Shown one piece after another: positions 12,226 through 23,700 of a stretch of 64,000 nt of DNA (its first letter is position 1; every line of letters begins with the position of its first letter). The stretch spans positions 37,658,501 through 37,722,500 of the forward strand of contig CM027377.1 in NCBI GenBank assembly GCA_015680905.1. The letters run 5' to 3'. The translations under genes were made by a program, and so were the position numbers. Source of the DNA: Coptis chinensis (lineage: Eukaryota > Streptophyta > Magnoliopsida > Ranunculales > Ranunculaceae). The notes below the pieces were generated by a model. It was given only the letters and a program-made list of their open reading frames with translations, had not been told where the DNA came from and made no database searches.

Positions 12226-12933
12226 TCAACCATCTCTCTCTCTCACTTCTGCCACCAATTCTGAAACCCAGTTGATATCAGGCCAGTGGGGCAAACCATT
12301 CCAATCAGTCTCGCGAAAATCGGACGCATTATTAATATTTGGTTCATTCACATCTTCAATCCTCAATTTCCCAAAATTCTCCAAAACATCCCAATTAATT
12401 ACTACGGAACTTTCACGACTAGTTGATGGTGCCAATGGGAAGCTCGGTAGTATTGTCATACTACTCGAACTTTCTGCAAATCTTGTGCCTCTTTTGCATC
12501 CGTCCATTCGAGTGTGGCAATTACATTTGTGCTTAGTACTTGGTCGCAGCTCGTCTATTGAATGCGCAAAGAAACACACTTTCCGTTGGCAAAACATCCC
12601 AGCATTGCAAAAACGTGTCCGATACCGTGCTGGGTGTAGCCAATACTCGAAAACTCCATGAGCATACTCGCATAAGTCGCCTTTTCTGCAACTACCGTTC
12701 CTGTATTGTGCACAAATGATGCCAGAGTAGTGGAATTTACGTGGATCACGACGCCGTGCTTTTTCACCTTTGTGTAAAAATGGACATTCAGTCCAGTCAT
12801 GGCTTCGCAATTTTGGACACCTTTTGATCTTGAATATGTACATGAAAAATTCATCGGTAGGGTCGTACACCAATGGAACAGCTTCTTGGAGTCTTGGCTG
12901 GGGAATGCCAATATTGAAATGTGGATTAAACAT
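12226..12933 (-). CDS. Arginine-rich tandem CCCH zinc-finger protein (RR-TZF type)
   Basis: A single uninterrupted frame of 235 codons. The frame is open to 12951, but that codon is TTG, so the first ATG at 12933 is taken as the start. In order: the plant arginine-rich motif with a C-x5-H-x4-C-x3-H array ([17 protein letters not shown] followed by [16 protein letters not shown]), then C-x7-C-x5-C-x3-H ([19 protein letters not shown]) and C-x5-C-x4-C-x3-H ([16 protein letters not shown]). This is the hallmark of the plant RR-TZF family, whose members bind AU-rich RNA, gather in P-bodies and stress granules, and act in hormone and stress responses. Those roles are family knowledge. The C-terminus is short, with serine-rich and WxDIxW-like stretches. 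Every zinc ligand is present and it appears intact. No intron is seen, as is usual for this family. Confidence 0.88.
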   Translation of the reverse strand: MFNPHFNIGIPQPRLQEAVPLVYDPTDEFFMYIFKIKRCPKLRSHDWTECPFLHKGEKARRRDPRKFHYSGIICAQYRNGSCRKGDLCEYAHGVFEYWLHPARYRTRFCNAGMFCQRKVCFFAHSIDELRPSTKHKCNCHTRMDGCKRGTRFAESSSSMTILPSFPLAPSTSRESSVVINWDVLENFGKLRIEDVNEPNINNASDFRETDWNGLPHWPDINWVSELVAEVRERDG

Positions 12934-13101
12934 CTCTAATTGCTCCCACAATCTTCTTCACGAAATATTTGAGCAAATCTGCAATGTTGCATGAACATGC
13001 AATAATACGTTTCTTATCAAAGTAAATTATTAAGAAAAATATTTAGTCCTAAACAAATATGCTCCAAACACTCTACATCCTCTATCACTAATACACATGA
13101 A

Positions 13102-13108
13102 ATTTATA
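13102..13108 (-). promoter_or_regulatory. Candidate TATA box of the CCCH gene
   Basis: On the minus strand TCTATAAATTTC lies about 170 bp before the ATG at 12933, a normal distance for a plant promoter with a short 5' UTR. A second good match, CTATAAAAGG at 13553-13562, lies about 620 bp upstream and would need a long leader. I prefer the nearer one but cannot decide from sequence alone. Confidence 0.35.
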
Positions 13109-13115
13109 GAAAGAC

Positions 13116-14065
13116 ATGAAAATGGTCTTAAAAATTCTGGCGGACAATAAGAAATTCAAGAATAAATTGCCATCAAAGATATAAATTGGAGGGAAATAGG
13201 AGGAGCAGGCCTCACGAAGTGGAAAATCAAGAAAAATTTGTGGAAGTTGAGTCTATATAATTTCTCTTCCACCCCACTTCTTGATTTCCATCACATACTT
13301 TTTTTCCCACTCGAAATTTCCCAACTCTAAACACTCATTTTTCGAATAAAAAATGTACAAAATTATATAAAAACATGTACACATACAAATTGAAGGAGAA
13401 AAACTGACTATTATCTCATTGAGGAGTGGTGAGAGGAAAAAAAAAACAGAAACATAATTGAAAGTTCATGTGAAAAAAAAGAGTGAAAAAGTGAAGAAAC
13501 TGATGTTTTGAATACATGAGAAGGTGTCAAGGTGGTGTTCAAGGCCACTCCTCCTTTTATAGCTCAAAGGGTCTTAACTTTAAATGGTTTTACTACCAAC
13601 CATCTTGAGTTACTTTTTTAACACGTCGCCGACTGCTAATCTAACATAAACGGTAAACCTGACGGACGTTAAATAAATACATGAAATTATTAACTGGAAA
13701 TTTTAACGACATTATATATTGACGGAAAATGTTTAAACCACTAACTCAAACGTGGTTTTTGGATGCATTTGATTTCAGATTTTATCATTTTTCTTTGAAT
13801 TAAAATTTACACGCGGCGAGTCGTAAAGGAAAGTTTGTGGGAAACAAACAAATCCATTGGAGTATAGTGCACCTACTCTTCAACTACAGACTGCTTCAAT
13901 GGCAAGTGTAATGGATATGTGAAGAATCAACAAAAGTGATTAACTGAATTTGGAAGTATTTAGATTGGGGATGTATTGGTACTGGTGGTAAGTTAATATT
14001 TTGCAAAACAAATAATGGGTTCATTTGTGATACCCCTGTTTTGAATGCTGTTGTTTTGAGATAGC
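13116..14065. other. Upstream region of the CCCH gene
   Basis: A+T-rich DNA with no gene recognised. It includes purine-rich runs near 13430-13500 and the alternative TATA box at 13553-13562. Confidence 0.35.
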
Positions 14066-14820
14066 CCCATTTTTAAAAGAGTGATCTTGGACATACCCAT
14101 AAAAATATTCCCGTACTCCATAACTAACTTAGTTTTTGCCATATCCCAATAACCGCTTCAATTCAGTAATATCTTCCAAATTAATTTGAAATATTTTCAA
14201 TAGGGGTAAAGAAAGAGAAAAAACAAAAAGACCGAGAGACTCATTCCAAAAGAAACAACAAATAAAAAAAATTGAAAATAATACTCTGGACCTTGAAGAA
14301 TCCACTACACAATAACTTATAATAAAAGTAAAAGAATGCCCAAAAAACAAATTTTTTTTTCCTCTTCTAAAAGTTGCTTCAAATTTGATTTTTTTTTTCT
14401 TATTGTAATTACTTCTTCTTTATCATTGTAGAAGGGTTAAATGAGTTTAGTAGAAATATATCAAATTGAAAATTTCTCAAGCGGAAAATGAGAAAGACAG
14501 CAAGGAGCTGCAATGAGGAAAAAGTACATTAATGGCTGATGAGTGAGAGGAGGAGGAAGACTAAATTCTACAATTTTATCTCTTTCTAATTCCTTTCCTA
14601 AAAGAGAAAAAAAATGACAGAAAAAAAGGAAAATAAGTGCGAAGGGTTTGTGTTTGCTGCAAGAATAAGCACTTGTTTTATTTTGTCTTTGATATACTTA
14701 ATAAAAGAAAGGGTAATTTAGGAATCTAAATGTGTCTTAAGCAATTTTATTTATTTATTTCAAAGTTGGGGTACGGAAGTGTTTTTATGGGTATGTCTAA
14801 GATCACTCATTAAAAATGGA
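14066..14820. mobile_element. Element with about 54-bp inverted terminal arms
   Basis: The left arm 14066-14119 (containing GAGTGATCTTGGACATACCC) and the right arm 14766-14819 are near reverse complements over about 54 bp, enclosing a non-coding A-rich interior. This is the build of a non-autonomous DNA transposon, MULE-like by arm length. A related end (TTTTGAGATAGC, 14055-14066) recurs inverted at about 15347-15358, so the element could instead extend to about 15.37 kb. No target duplication was identified. Confidence 0.5.
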
Positions 14821-15345
14821 GAGACATATCAGCACCCAATTTAATGGCTCCTACCAGTTAGTCAACTATCTACTATATATAAAATATTAAAATACTGTTG
14901 TTGACCGAGTCAAGATTTTACTAACTGACGAGAGCAGATAAATAGAGATATTCAACCCTAGTTTTGAAAATCAAGAGACATACTAGCACCAAATTTAATA
15001 ACTCCCACCAGTTAGATAGTTATTTGTAACTGTCATCTATGTTAGTTGGTAAAAATTTTGGGTGATGATATTATAGGTTTGGAGTTCGAACTCGTAATAT
15101 CTTTAAAAACAGGCTTGTTCACATATTTTTATGCTGCTTTGGCTGATAATACCAAAAGAGTACTCGTACCAAAAGTCTAGAACTCGAAACCTGCCCTATC
15201 TCATTAAAATAGACTTACCAATAAAAAAAAAATAGTTATTCAACTCGACTATATATAAAATGTTAAAATATTGTTGTTGACCGAGTCAAGATTTTACTAA
15301 CTGATGGGAGCCGTTAAATAGGGATATCTCTCTCGATTTCATAAT
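14818..15345. repeat. Tandem pair of about 150-bp units, second one split by a SINE
   Basis: Unit 1 (about 14818-14960) and unit 2 (about 14966-15024 continued at 15241-15345) share the same series of landmarks: GAGACATA--AGCACC-AATTTAAT, CCACCAGTTAG, CTATATATAAAAT-TTAAAATA, then TTGTTGACCGAGTCAAGATT. Removing the SINE at 15025-15231 restores alignment of unit 2 with unit 1. Confidence 0.7.
15025..15231 (+). mobile_element. tRNA-like SINE with 9-bp target duplication
   Basis: The insert is flanked by the exact direct repeat ATAGTTATT (15016-15024 and 15232-15240) and ends in AATAAAAAAAAAA. Its 5' part has a Pol III-type promoter: an A-box-like GTTAGTTGGTAAAA near 15041 and a B-box-like GAGTTCGAACTC near 15080, at the spacing seen in tRNA-derived SINEs. 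It codes for nothing and would depend on a LINE for mobility. Length about 207 bp. Confidence 0.75.
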
Positions 15346-16334
15346 GAGAGCTATCTCAAAAATAAATAACATAAAATAGAAGAGTCTGTAATATGTTGCA
15401 TAGAAATAACTCGTGTTTTCTTAGCTACTAGTGCTCTGTGCAATGCCATGTCTCCGACACTCATAAGTCATGACTTAGATTTGATTTTTGATATATTTTG
15501 AAAGATTAACTTTTAAACACACCTCGTGCATTTAAGAGAAAAACTTCTATCAAATATGATAGTGCTTAGGACTAAAGTGTATCCTAATAATTTTCTATCC
15601 ACCACAATCTATCTCATTTTGACTATTGATAACTATGGTTATAACTATGGTTGGACTCAGCTTGTTTACCTTTTTAGACCTAATTAAAATCCGTTTTTTT
15701 AATCTCAAATCTTCTAGTTCACTTCTTCTTTATTTCCAAATTAATAAGTTTTCCAAAAAATTAAAAGCAACATCATAAAATTCAAATCTTGAAGTTGGAA
15801 GACATGTACAAAGACTACAAACTAGTAGATCTTGATGATAAATTATGTATAATTTCTACAATTTATAAATTAAGAGTCATCCTTAACGGCAGTTAAATTC
15901 TGTAAAAGTTAACTTTTAAGGAACCTTTTGTTAACTTTTTAAGAGATCAAAATCGTTAAAACACCTGTTTCAACTTACACAAACGACAATAATGCTACCT
16001 TATCTAGCTATCTCGAAAACTAGTAAATTTCGTTTCATTTAACGACAAAATGTCGTTAAAACGCCTATAAATATATCTTACTTTTGATTTGTATAATAGA
16101 TTAGGTTTATATTCTAGAACGACAATGCGTGATTTGTTAGTTACTGTATTTTCAGCGCTCCAACACAAATTATGCATGTGGTGATTGGTGAACACTACAA
16201 GTTTTCAATTTTTCTAGCTACTAGCTAGTAAAAAAAATGTCTACCGTATATTTGTGAATTACCATCCGTAAAATGGAAATTAAACTTACCATCCTGCCAT
16301 GCGCATCTCATGTTTTCCATGTAGGTGTTCAAAC
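15346..16334. other. Intergenic DNA
   Basis: No gene recognised. Near 15890-16070 there is a cluster of short GTTAAAACG/AACGAC motifs (CGTTAAAACACCTGTTT, GTCGTTAAAACGCC) spaced about 100 bp apart, possibly an old repeat. Confidence 0.3.
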
Positions 16335-16743
16335 CAGCGCCGGCCCTGAGTTTCTGGTGGCTTGAAGCCAACTCTTAAAATGTGGCCTATATGTGTCTAT
16401 TCACATGTCAAAAACAAAAATCGATGCATTTTTTACCTCGCGTTATTATTTGTTTTCACCTCTTTTTAGTCGAATTCCTTTTTATTTTATGTAACAAATA
16501 AGATTTTATGCATCTTTTGATTTCATAATCTGTGAAATAGCAAGTGGATTTAATAATTTCATTAGCCATATATAAGTTTCGATTAAATCTATAATTATAT
16601 TGTTCTTATTAATAAGTGTATATTGCAAGGTGCGTTAAATTGTTTCAATGGACTCTAGTGGTGGACTGGTGACTCTTTACTTTGCCAAAATAATGGAGGC
16701 CCAAAGCGCTTGCTTGTGTGACTTTGCCTCAGGGCCGACACTG
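16335..16743. mobile_element. Non-autonomous hAT element (CAGCGCCGGCCCTGAG ends)
   Basis: Starts CAGCGCCGGCCCTGAG and ends CTCAGGGCCGACACTG, imperfect inverted repeats with the CA(G)...TG ends typical of hAT. It is flanked by the exact 8-bp duplication GTTCAAAC (16327-16334 and 16744-16751). The 409-bp interior is AT-rich and non-coding. The GGCCCTGAG/CTCAGGGCC end is a common plant hAT MITE type. Confidence 0.9.
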
Positions 16744-16751
16744 GTTCAAAC

Positions 16752-16775
16752 TGATAGTATGTTAATTTGCATTCC

Positions 16776-16806
<31 letters not shown>

Positions 16807-17156
16807 AAATTTTGTTGCTTTCTAAAATTGCAAATAACATGTTTTGCGTACACCCTTATTATATTATTATATGGATCTTTGACATTCCCATTGTAACAAA
16901 CATGTGGAGCTAGTTAAAAAATCTCTTTTTATTTCCATCATTTGTGTAAATACAAAATTCTAGGTATAAAGTGGGGGTGCAAACTCTAATGATTTTAAAA
17001 ATGCACGGAGGTTTAACACAAAAAATGCTACGATACTTTTGTGGGGTTAAAGTAAAAAAGGCCCAAAATTCTAACACACAAGCATACTAGCTTGCCGTTA
17101 GCAACTCAGAAAAAGAAGTGCCCAGTAGCACACTCAGTAACAAACGGATTGCAGTG
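16752..17156. other. Spacer between two hAT elements
   Basis: No gene seen. A run of 26 T lies at 16776-16801; read on the minus strand this could be the poly(A) tail of a retroposed sequence, but no body could be identified. Confidence 0.35.
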
Positions 17157-17756
17157 TAGGGCTGGTCATCGAGTTGAGCTGCTCGCGAGTAACTCCAGTT
17201 GTACTAATAGCTCGACTCAAACTCGTCCGTGCAAAAATATGAACCAAGCTTGAACTTAATTTAAAGCTCGTTCTAGATACTGAGTACCTCGAGTTCGAGT
17301 AGCTCGTGTGCTACTCGTTCTAGTTTGAGTCGAGCTTGAGTTTGAGTAGCTCATGAGTTACTCGTTTTAGAAGCCCATACCCAATATATAATTTATAATA
17401 ATTTATACCTGTTTTATAATTTATAACTAACTATAATTTATAATTTATACCTGTTTTATAATTTATAACCAACTATAATTTATAATTTATACCCGTTTTA
17501 ATATAATGTTTTATACACTTTTTTTTTCGAGTTTGGGTTTGAGTTCAAGAGTTCAAATAAAATTGAACTTGAGCTTGAATTTGAACTCAAGCTCGTAGTG
17601 CAAAACGAGTCAAGCTCGAGCTATTAGTACAACTGGATGAGTTGAGCTTGAGCTCCATATTAAACTCGAAGTCGAGTCCGAGTCGAGCTTCTACATGTGC
17701 GAGTTTTGAGAATAGTAAAATTTGACTTGACTCGGGCAGCTCGATGACCAGCCCTA
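17157..17756. mobile_element. hAT-like element rich in GAGCTCGAG motifs
   Basis: Inverted ends TAGGGCTGGTCATCGAG at 17157 and CTCGATGACCAGCCCTA at 17740-17756 match exactly over 17 bp. Subterminal DNA on both sides is packed with AGCTCGAGCT and GAGTTCGAG variants, the same design as the element at 8478. The middle (about 17380-17500) has tandem ATTTATA-CTGTTTTATA units. The flanking 8-mers TTGCAGTG and TTCGCACA do not match, so the target duplication has decayed or the ends are misplaced by a base or two. 600 bp, non-coding. Confidence 0.7.
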
Positions 17757-18041
17757 TTCGCACAGGCTTTTTGTTGTGACTGTTGGGCTTTCAGACACAA
17801 TGAGTTGGACCGCGTTCAGGATGTGACAACCCCTCACCCACATACTGACACACCACCCACATATTGACACGCCATATGGCATGAACTTAAAAAAAGAAGG
17901 TGATTTAATTGTTCACTCATCAAATTGGATTAGGCAACCCCCCAAAAAAAAAGAAATTTTACAAGTTTACAATATTACAAGTTTGCCATCAAAGCCCAGG
18001 CCCAACAACTAATTCAACCGGTCTCGCCATAACGAAACTCC

Positions 18042-18470
18042 CAGGTCGTTTGAGTGTGCACTCAAACGGTCTCGCCATGTCGTTTGAGTATACACTCAAA
18101 CGATACCGCTAGGTCATTTGAGTATGCACTCAAACGACACCACCATGTTGTTCTAGTGTACACACACGCAGTCTTAGCCTGTCGTTTAAGAATTGGCCCT
18201 CTGGAATCTCCATGGAATGGTCTGAGCATGCCGTTTGAGTGTACACTCAAATGGTACCACCATATCATTTGAGTGTACACTCAAGCGGCTTGACCACATC
18301 ATTTGAGTGTGCATTTAAACGGCTTGACAATATCATTTGAGACAGAGATCTCTATTTTTTTTTTCCATAGAATAGTCTGTGTATGTCATTTGGTATCACA
18401 TGCAAGCAGTATGGCTAGGTCATTTGGGGCTTCTATAGGGCAATATGGTGAAGTCGTTTGGACTAAAATA
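18042..18470. repeat. Palindromic minisatellite array A (about 34-bp units)
   Basis: About a dozen units, mostly 34 bp and some about 49 bp, each beginning (G/A)TC(G/A)TTTGAG and holding a palindromic core. TTTGAGTGTACACTCAAA at 18234-18251 is a perfect 18-bp palindrome, and TTGAGTGTACACTCAA recurs at 18269-18284. One long unit contains GAGACAG-GATCTCTATTTTT, which recurs in array C at 43.1 kb, showing common descent. The last unit ends GTCGTTTGGACTAAA-----GAGAAGTT, like the end of array B. Confidence 0.85.
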
Positions 18471-18928
18471 ATTGAGAAGTTCTAAACCAAGGAAATTCTT
18501 GATTAACCAATGATTAGCCCGATTAACCAATAAAAATTGATTACATAAACACCAATTACACTTTTCTTATACATAAACACCGAACACTTTATGTCACCCT
18601 TCATAAAATGGTATGTAGTCATGGGGACCTTTTTTTGGGCGATATGGAGTGATATAACTTAAGTCACTCATATGATCCTGTGCGCCTCTTTTTGCCGCTT
18701 TTAGTTAAACTCTTTGGTTTGGTTTAGGAACTTATCTCCTCACCTATTTCTTTCTTGCCAATTCGGGTAAAATCCATCATTTGGTTCTGATGGATGTTCT
18801 GAATTGCAAAGGGCTCTCTACACATCCAAATTGGTAAAAAATCCTCCACGACTTTAATGTGTGAGTTCTTTGGGTTGGATCTTTAGGCTTGTAGCTTTCT
18901 CTCCTTCTTCTTTCAAGTGATAACAGCT

Positions 18929-20729
18929 ATGGCGACTCTGTTAGCTCCTCCACAATCATCCTCCTCTCCTCAACCTTTTCGCTGGAGCTCCCTCTTTCAA
19001 AACGATAAATCTATACTGGCATCTTCTAACTCGGCTTTAGAACCTTGCTCTCCTTCTTTTGAAGAAAGGGCAGCAGTGGTACCCCAAGACGTCATTGATG
19101 TGGGTATCGCTGAATGGGAAGATATGCTAATCGGATTCTTCCTGGATAAAAGGATGAGCTTCCCATTTGTTAAGAATGCTTTAGAGAAAACCTGGAAGTT
19201 AAAAGGTTCCATGGATATTACCACAGACAGGGACTTGTTTTATATAAGTTTCACTGCTTCTGAAGACAAACAAGCTGTCCTTGAAGGTGGTCCAATATTT
19301 ATCGCGGGGAAGATCTTTGTTGTTATGCCATGGTCACCGGAGGCGGAAAGCCAAAGGAATAATGTTACAACAGTGCCAATCTGGGCAAAACTCTCAAAAG
19401 TCCCGAAAGAACTATGGACAAAGAAAGGACTATCCTTCCTCGCTAGTCTTATAGGGGGTCCTCTCTGTATGGATGGAGCAACGTCAATGAAGAGACGACT
19501 AGATTTTGCGAAAGTCTGTGTTACTATTCCATTGGACTTTGAATTTCCATCATCGATAAAACTGAAGATACGTGGCAAAGTTGTGTTCGTTGACGTGGAG
19601 TATCCTTGGAAACCCCCGTCGTGCTCTAGATGTAGTAGGTTTGGACATCTAACTGCTAGATGCCCAACGGCTCCTACTCAAGTGTGGGTTCCTAGAACTA
19701 ATCGATCCGAAACGAAACCCTGCTGCGCAGCTCCAAATGGCCGGGTCGAACTCGCAAAATGTTGCAACTCCAAGCTTCAGTGACCCTGCTGGGTCTGATG
19801 TCTTAGCTATGATCAATGTTGCAGTTGACAATAGAGAATCTCCAAGTTCTGCAAGGACTTCAACACGTCATCAGCACGACCTGCAACAACCTCCGTCCCC
19901 CCTCTTGGATGCAGTAGTCTCTAGGGATTCTCCTAGTACTGCAAATACAGTTGCTGCAGCTACAGCTGGACCAAACTTGCAAGTTGACATAAATCGGCTT
20001 TACCCAGAGGTTGACAATGGCCTAGTAGTCACTAGGGTCTCTCCCAGTTCTGATAGGATGTCAGCTCGTTCTCCGACCTCTCTTGGGATGACCCGGTGGT
20101 TTCTAGGGAATCTCCTAGCATTTGCCATGCCATGACGATCGCTGGCACTCCTTCCTCTACATCTTTTTTGAGGCCAAGTCAGTCTCTTACTCGATATAAC
20201 AAGGCTAATGTTGGTTCGCTGGGGCCGCTGCTAGCCACTCCTTCTCTCCCTCGTCTTATTAGCTCTGCTACTGAAGGCTCAACTTTGAATAAGCAGAATG
20301 GATCTTCTTCCTTTCCTTTGGGGATTTCAGGTAGTCCTACCTCCTCCTCTCGAGGCGTGGAAATCCCAGAGGAAAAAAGAAGTAGTTGTGTTCTCATCAC
20401 ACAAACAAATCCGCGGCCGACCTTTGAACCGGAGGTAGGCTCAGATTGGTGAGGAACTCTTCCAGTTCAACGCGTGGACAAATAATGCTTTACGCAAAGA
20501 TTAGTTATGGAGGAGGAAGGTATCGATGACGACATCTCGGAGACGAATGAGGAACCTTTTGACGACCATATTGAGATCTCTCCGCAAGTCATAAGTTTGA
20601 ATATGCCGTCACAAGTTGTTACCAGAGGCCAGCTACAACAACAACAACATGCAAAAATCAGAAAATAGAGGGAGAGGCAGAGCCAAAAGCTCCGGAAACG
20701 GGGGAAAAATAAACGCGATGATCCCATGA
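18929..20729 (+). pseudogene. LINE ORF1: DUF4283 and zinc-knuckle RNA-binding protein (frameshifted)
   Basis: The first ATG is at 18929 (MATLLAPPQ). The N-terminal 270 or so residues are intact and contain a DUF4283-type domain (DVGIAEWEDMLIGFFL, then LFYISFTASEDKQAVLEGGP, VMPWSP, LWTKKGLSFLASLIG) followed by a zinc knuckle CSRCSRFGHLTARC (C-x2-C-x4-H-x4-C). After about 19783 the frame shifts several times through a Ser/Pro-rich low-complexity tail. The tail ends in a QLQQQQH stretch and an RGRGRAKSSG basic patch, whose stop TGA (20727-20729) overlaps the ORF2 start as ATGA. Plant L1 ORF1 proteins coat the LINE RNA. Frameshifts mean no full protein from this copy. Confidence 0.82.
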
Positions 20730-23700
20730 AGATCCGCACTCATAATGTTAGGGGTTTAAATGATGTGAATAAAGCGAAGGCACTTAATGCTTTGAAACCA
20801 AGAATAAACTTGCTTGTTTTGTCTTTTGGAAACGAAAGTTCGGCAAGAAATTTTTTGAGTATCGGCGGGGGCTGCTTTGCCCGCCTTGGAAGTTTGAGCA
20901 TAACTACTCTCCAGTCGATCTTTGGGCCGATTTGGCTCTCATGGGATCCTTCAAATTTGGAGTTCAAAAGTTTTGGAGAGCAATCAATTCATTCATGCTC
21001 GAGTCACCATCCTTGGTTCAACAAGCAGAGTTTCATTTTACATGAGTCTATGCAAGTAACAAAAGAGCGGAAAGGACGACCTCTCGGCAAGATCTCATCG
21101 ATCTTAACACAACCTTCTCGGTCCTTGGTGTGTGGCTGGAGATTTTAATAATGTTCTCTATTCTCACGAGAGAATTGGTAATCGACTTGGTACACCCAAG
21201 GAAACTTATCCCTTTGCGGCTTGTCTTAACTCTGTTGGACTCTATGAACATAAGTCCAAAGGAGGGTTCTTTACATGGACTAACAATGGTTCCGCTCTAT
21301 CGCGAAATGGTCTAAGATAGACAGTGCCTTATCAATTCCTTGTGGGCTACCCATTTCTCATCTTCTCGGTGGAAGTTTTACCCCGGTGGTCTTTCGGACC
21401 ATACGCTATCCTAATCTCGGTCTCCAACTCTTATACACGGAGCGCTTTCGTGTCTCAGTAACTCTTGGGTTGTGAATCATGCCTTCAAGGAAACTCTTCT
21501 AAAGTGCTGGTCTATCCCTAGACATGGCAATCCACCGTTTATGCTCTGTAAGAAACTAAAGTTGTTCAAGGAAGCTCTTAAAGGCTGGCCTAAGTTTAGT
21601 TCCACGGATCTACAAAATCAGGTGGTAGCTGCCAGGGCCAACCTAGAAGACATCCAAATGCAAATGCAGAAGCGCCCTTTTGATACTCATCTTTCTGTTC
21701 TAGAAGGCCGCCGTAGATCTGAGCTTTGCGATCTTATGCTTATGGAGGAGTATGATCTCATGCAGAGGACTAACACTGACTGGTTATCCTTTGGTGACAA
21801 AGGAAACGCTTTCTTCCACAATGCCGTAAAGGAAAAGAAGATAAGGAACAACATTTGGTCTATTCTGGATACTCAAGGATATCAGCAGGAAGGACAGGCT
21901 AATGTTGCTAAGACTTTCATATCCTTCTATAGGGATCTGTTGGGTTCCTCTTCCTCGCCCTCTTGTAATCCTGGGCTTCTGGAGCAGCTTAATCTCCAGG
22001 AGCTGCCTCTTGAGAGTGCAGATAGTTTGATCAAGGATTTTGATATCATGGAAATCAAGGAAGCACTCTTTTCTATGGATGATAACAAAACGCCGGGGCC
22101 TGACGGGTTCAATGCCTTCTTCTTTAAGAAAGCTTGGGATATAGTTGGGGAAGACTTCTCTCTTGCAATTCAGCATATGTTCAATCGGAAGTTCATTCCA
22201 AGGGGTATAAACTCCACCCTTCTTTGCTTGATTCCAAAAACCCTTGCGCCTTCAAAGGTTGATGAATTCAGGCCCATTGCCTGCTGTAACACTATTTACA
22301 AGTGTGTGGCCAAGCTTCTAACAAGCAGGATGAAGGAATTTATGCCACTCATAACTTCTCACGCATCGACCTTCGTCCCGGCGGGAACATCCAAGATAAT
22401 ATTATTCTTGCGCATGAGCTTATTCGAGGTTACAACAGGAAATACGGCACCAGGAATTGTGCAATCAAGATAGACATAAAGAAGGCCTTTGATTCAGTCA
22501 ATTGGGAAGCCATGGGTATGATTTTGATGAGATTTGGGTTTCCTCCTATCTTCATAGAATGGCTTTCGATGTGCTTCACCACCCCCTCTTATTCCATTAT
22601 CATCAATGGAACATCTGAAGGATTCTTCGAACGTGGACAAGGTCTTAGGCAGGGCGACCCAATTTCACCATATCTATTTGTCCTGGTGATGGAGGTGCTC
22701 TCTGGCCTTCTAAAGCAAGCTCTCTCTGCTGGCCACATTCACCCGCACTCTAAATGCCTGAAGCTGAGTATCTCTCACTTATTTTTTGTGGATGATGCTA
22801 TGATTTTTTGCAAAGGAGATATGGCATCTATTCTTGCAATAAAGGAAATCCTAGTACGTTTTAGCACTTCACAGTTTGAATATCAATTCAGATAAATCAT
22901 CATTTGTTGGTTGGGTGTATGTCACATGCAAAGCAGTCTGGACTTGGCAAATGCTTTGGGTATACCCCTTATCTCTCCGCCTCTTATATATCTTGGTCTA
23001 CCGCTAACCTCATCAAGGTTAGGTATACGAGATTGTCTACCTTTAGTAGAGCGACTGATCTTCTTCGGATCTCTAATTGGAAGAATTTTTCTTTGTCAAG
23101 GGCTGGTCGACTTGAACTTATCCAATCAGTTCTCTCATCCTTTCAAGTATATTGGTCTAAAACCTTTGTTTTACCAAAGAAAGTCCTGGACAATGTTTCT
23201 AAGATCTGCAACCGTTTTCTATGGTCGGGGCCCAACATGACAAGGAAGATGCATCATGCCAGCCATGAGGTACTACGGTATGCTAAAGATCAGGGTGGAC
23301 TGGGCATGATAGATGCCAGAACTTGGAATAAGGCGGCTTACTGCGGCCTGATCTTCCGATTAGCTGAGAAGGATGGATCTTTGTGGTCAAACTGGACTTG
23401 GAGCCAACATATAAAGCAATCCTTCTTTTGGACTATGAAAATACCGACAAAGAAGCTGCTCTTGGGTATGGAGGGGGGATTCTCAAGCATCGAACATTGC
23501 TCGAAACATGTCCGATATGTTATAGCAGATGGGACTAACACCCTCTTACGGCATGATCCATGGTGCTTTCGTGTCAACCGCTTTGGGAATCATCGAAGCG
23601 AGACACTCCTTTCTTTACCAATGGATGCAAAGGTCGTGAAATTCTGTCTCTCAAGGTAACCGGTCCTCTATGGTGGAATCTATCTCGACAGCTCCTTGAA

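Noticed and set aside
12272..12661. 129-codon open frame on + opposite the CCCH gene
   Set aside because: Antisense shadow of a clear zinc-finger coding region.
15041..15095. tRNA gene
   Set aside because: Box A and B-like motifs exist but there is no cloverleaf; flanking 9-bp duplication and an A-tail show a SINE.
18042..18470. CRISPR-like array
   Set aside because: Repeat-spacer regularity is superficial; units are degenerate, the spacers are also repeated, and the genome is eukaryotic.
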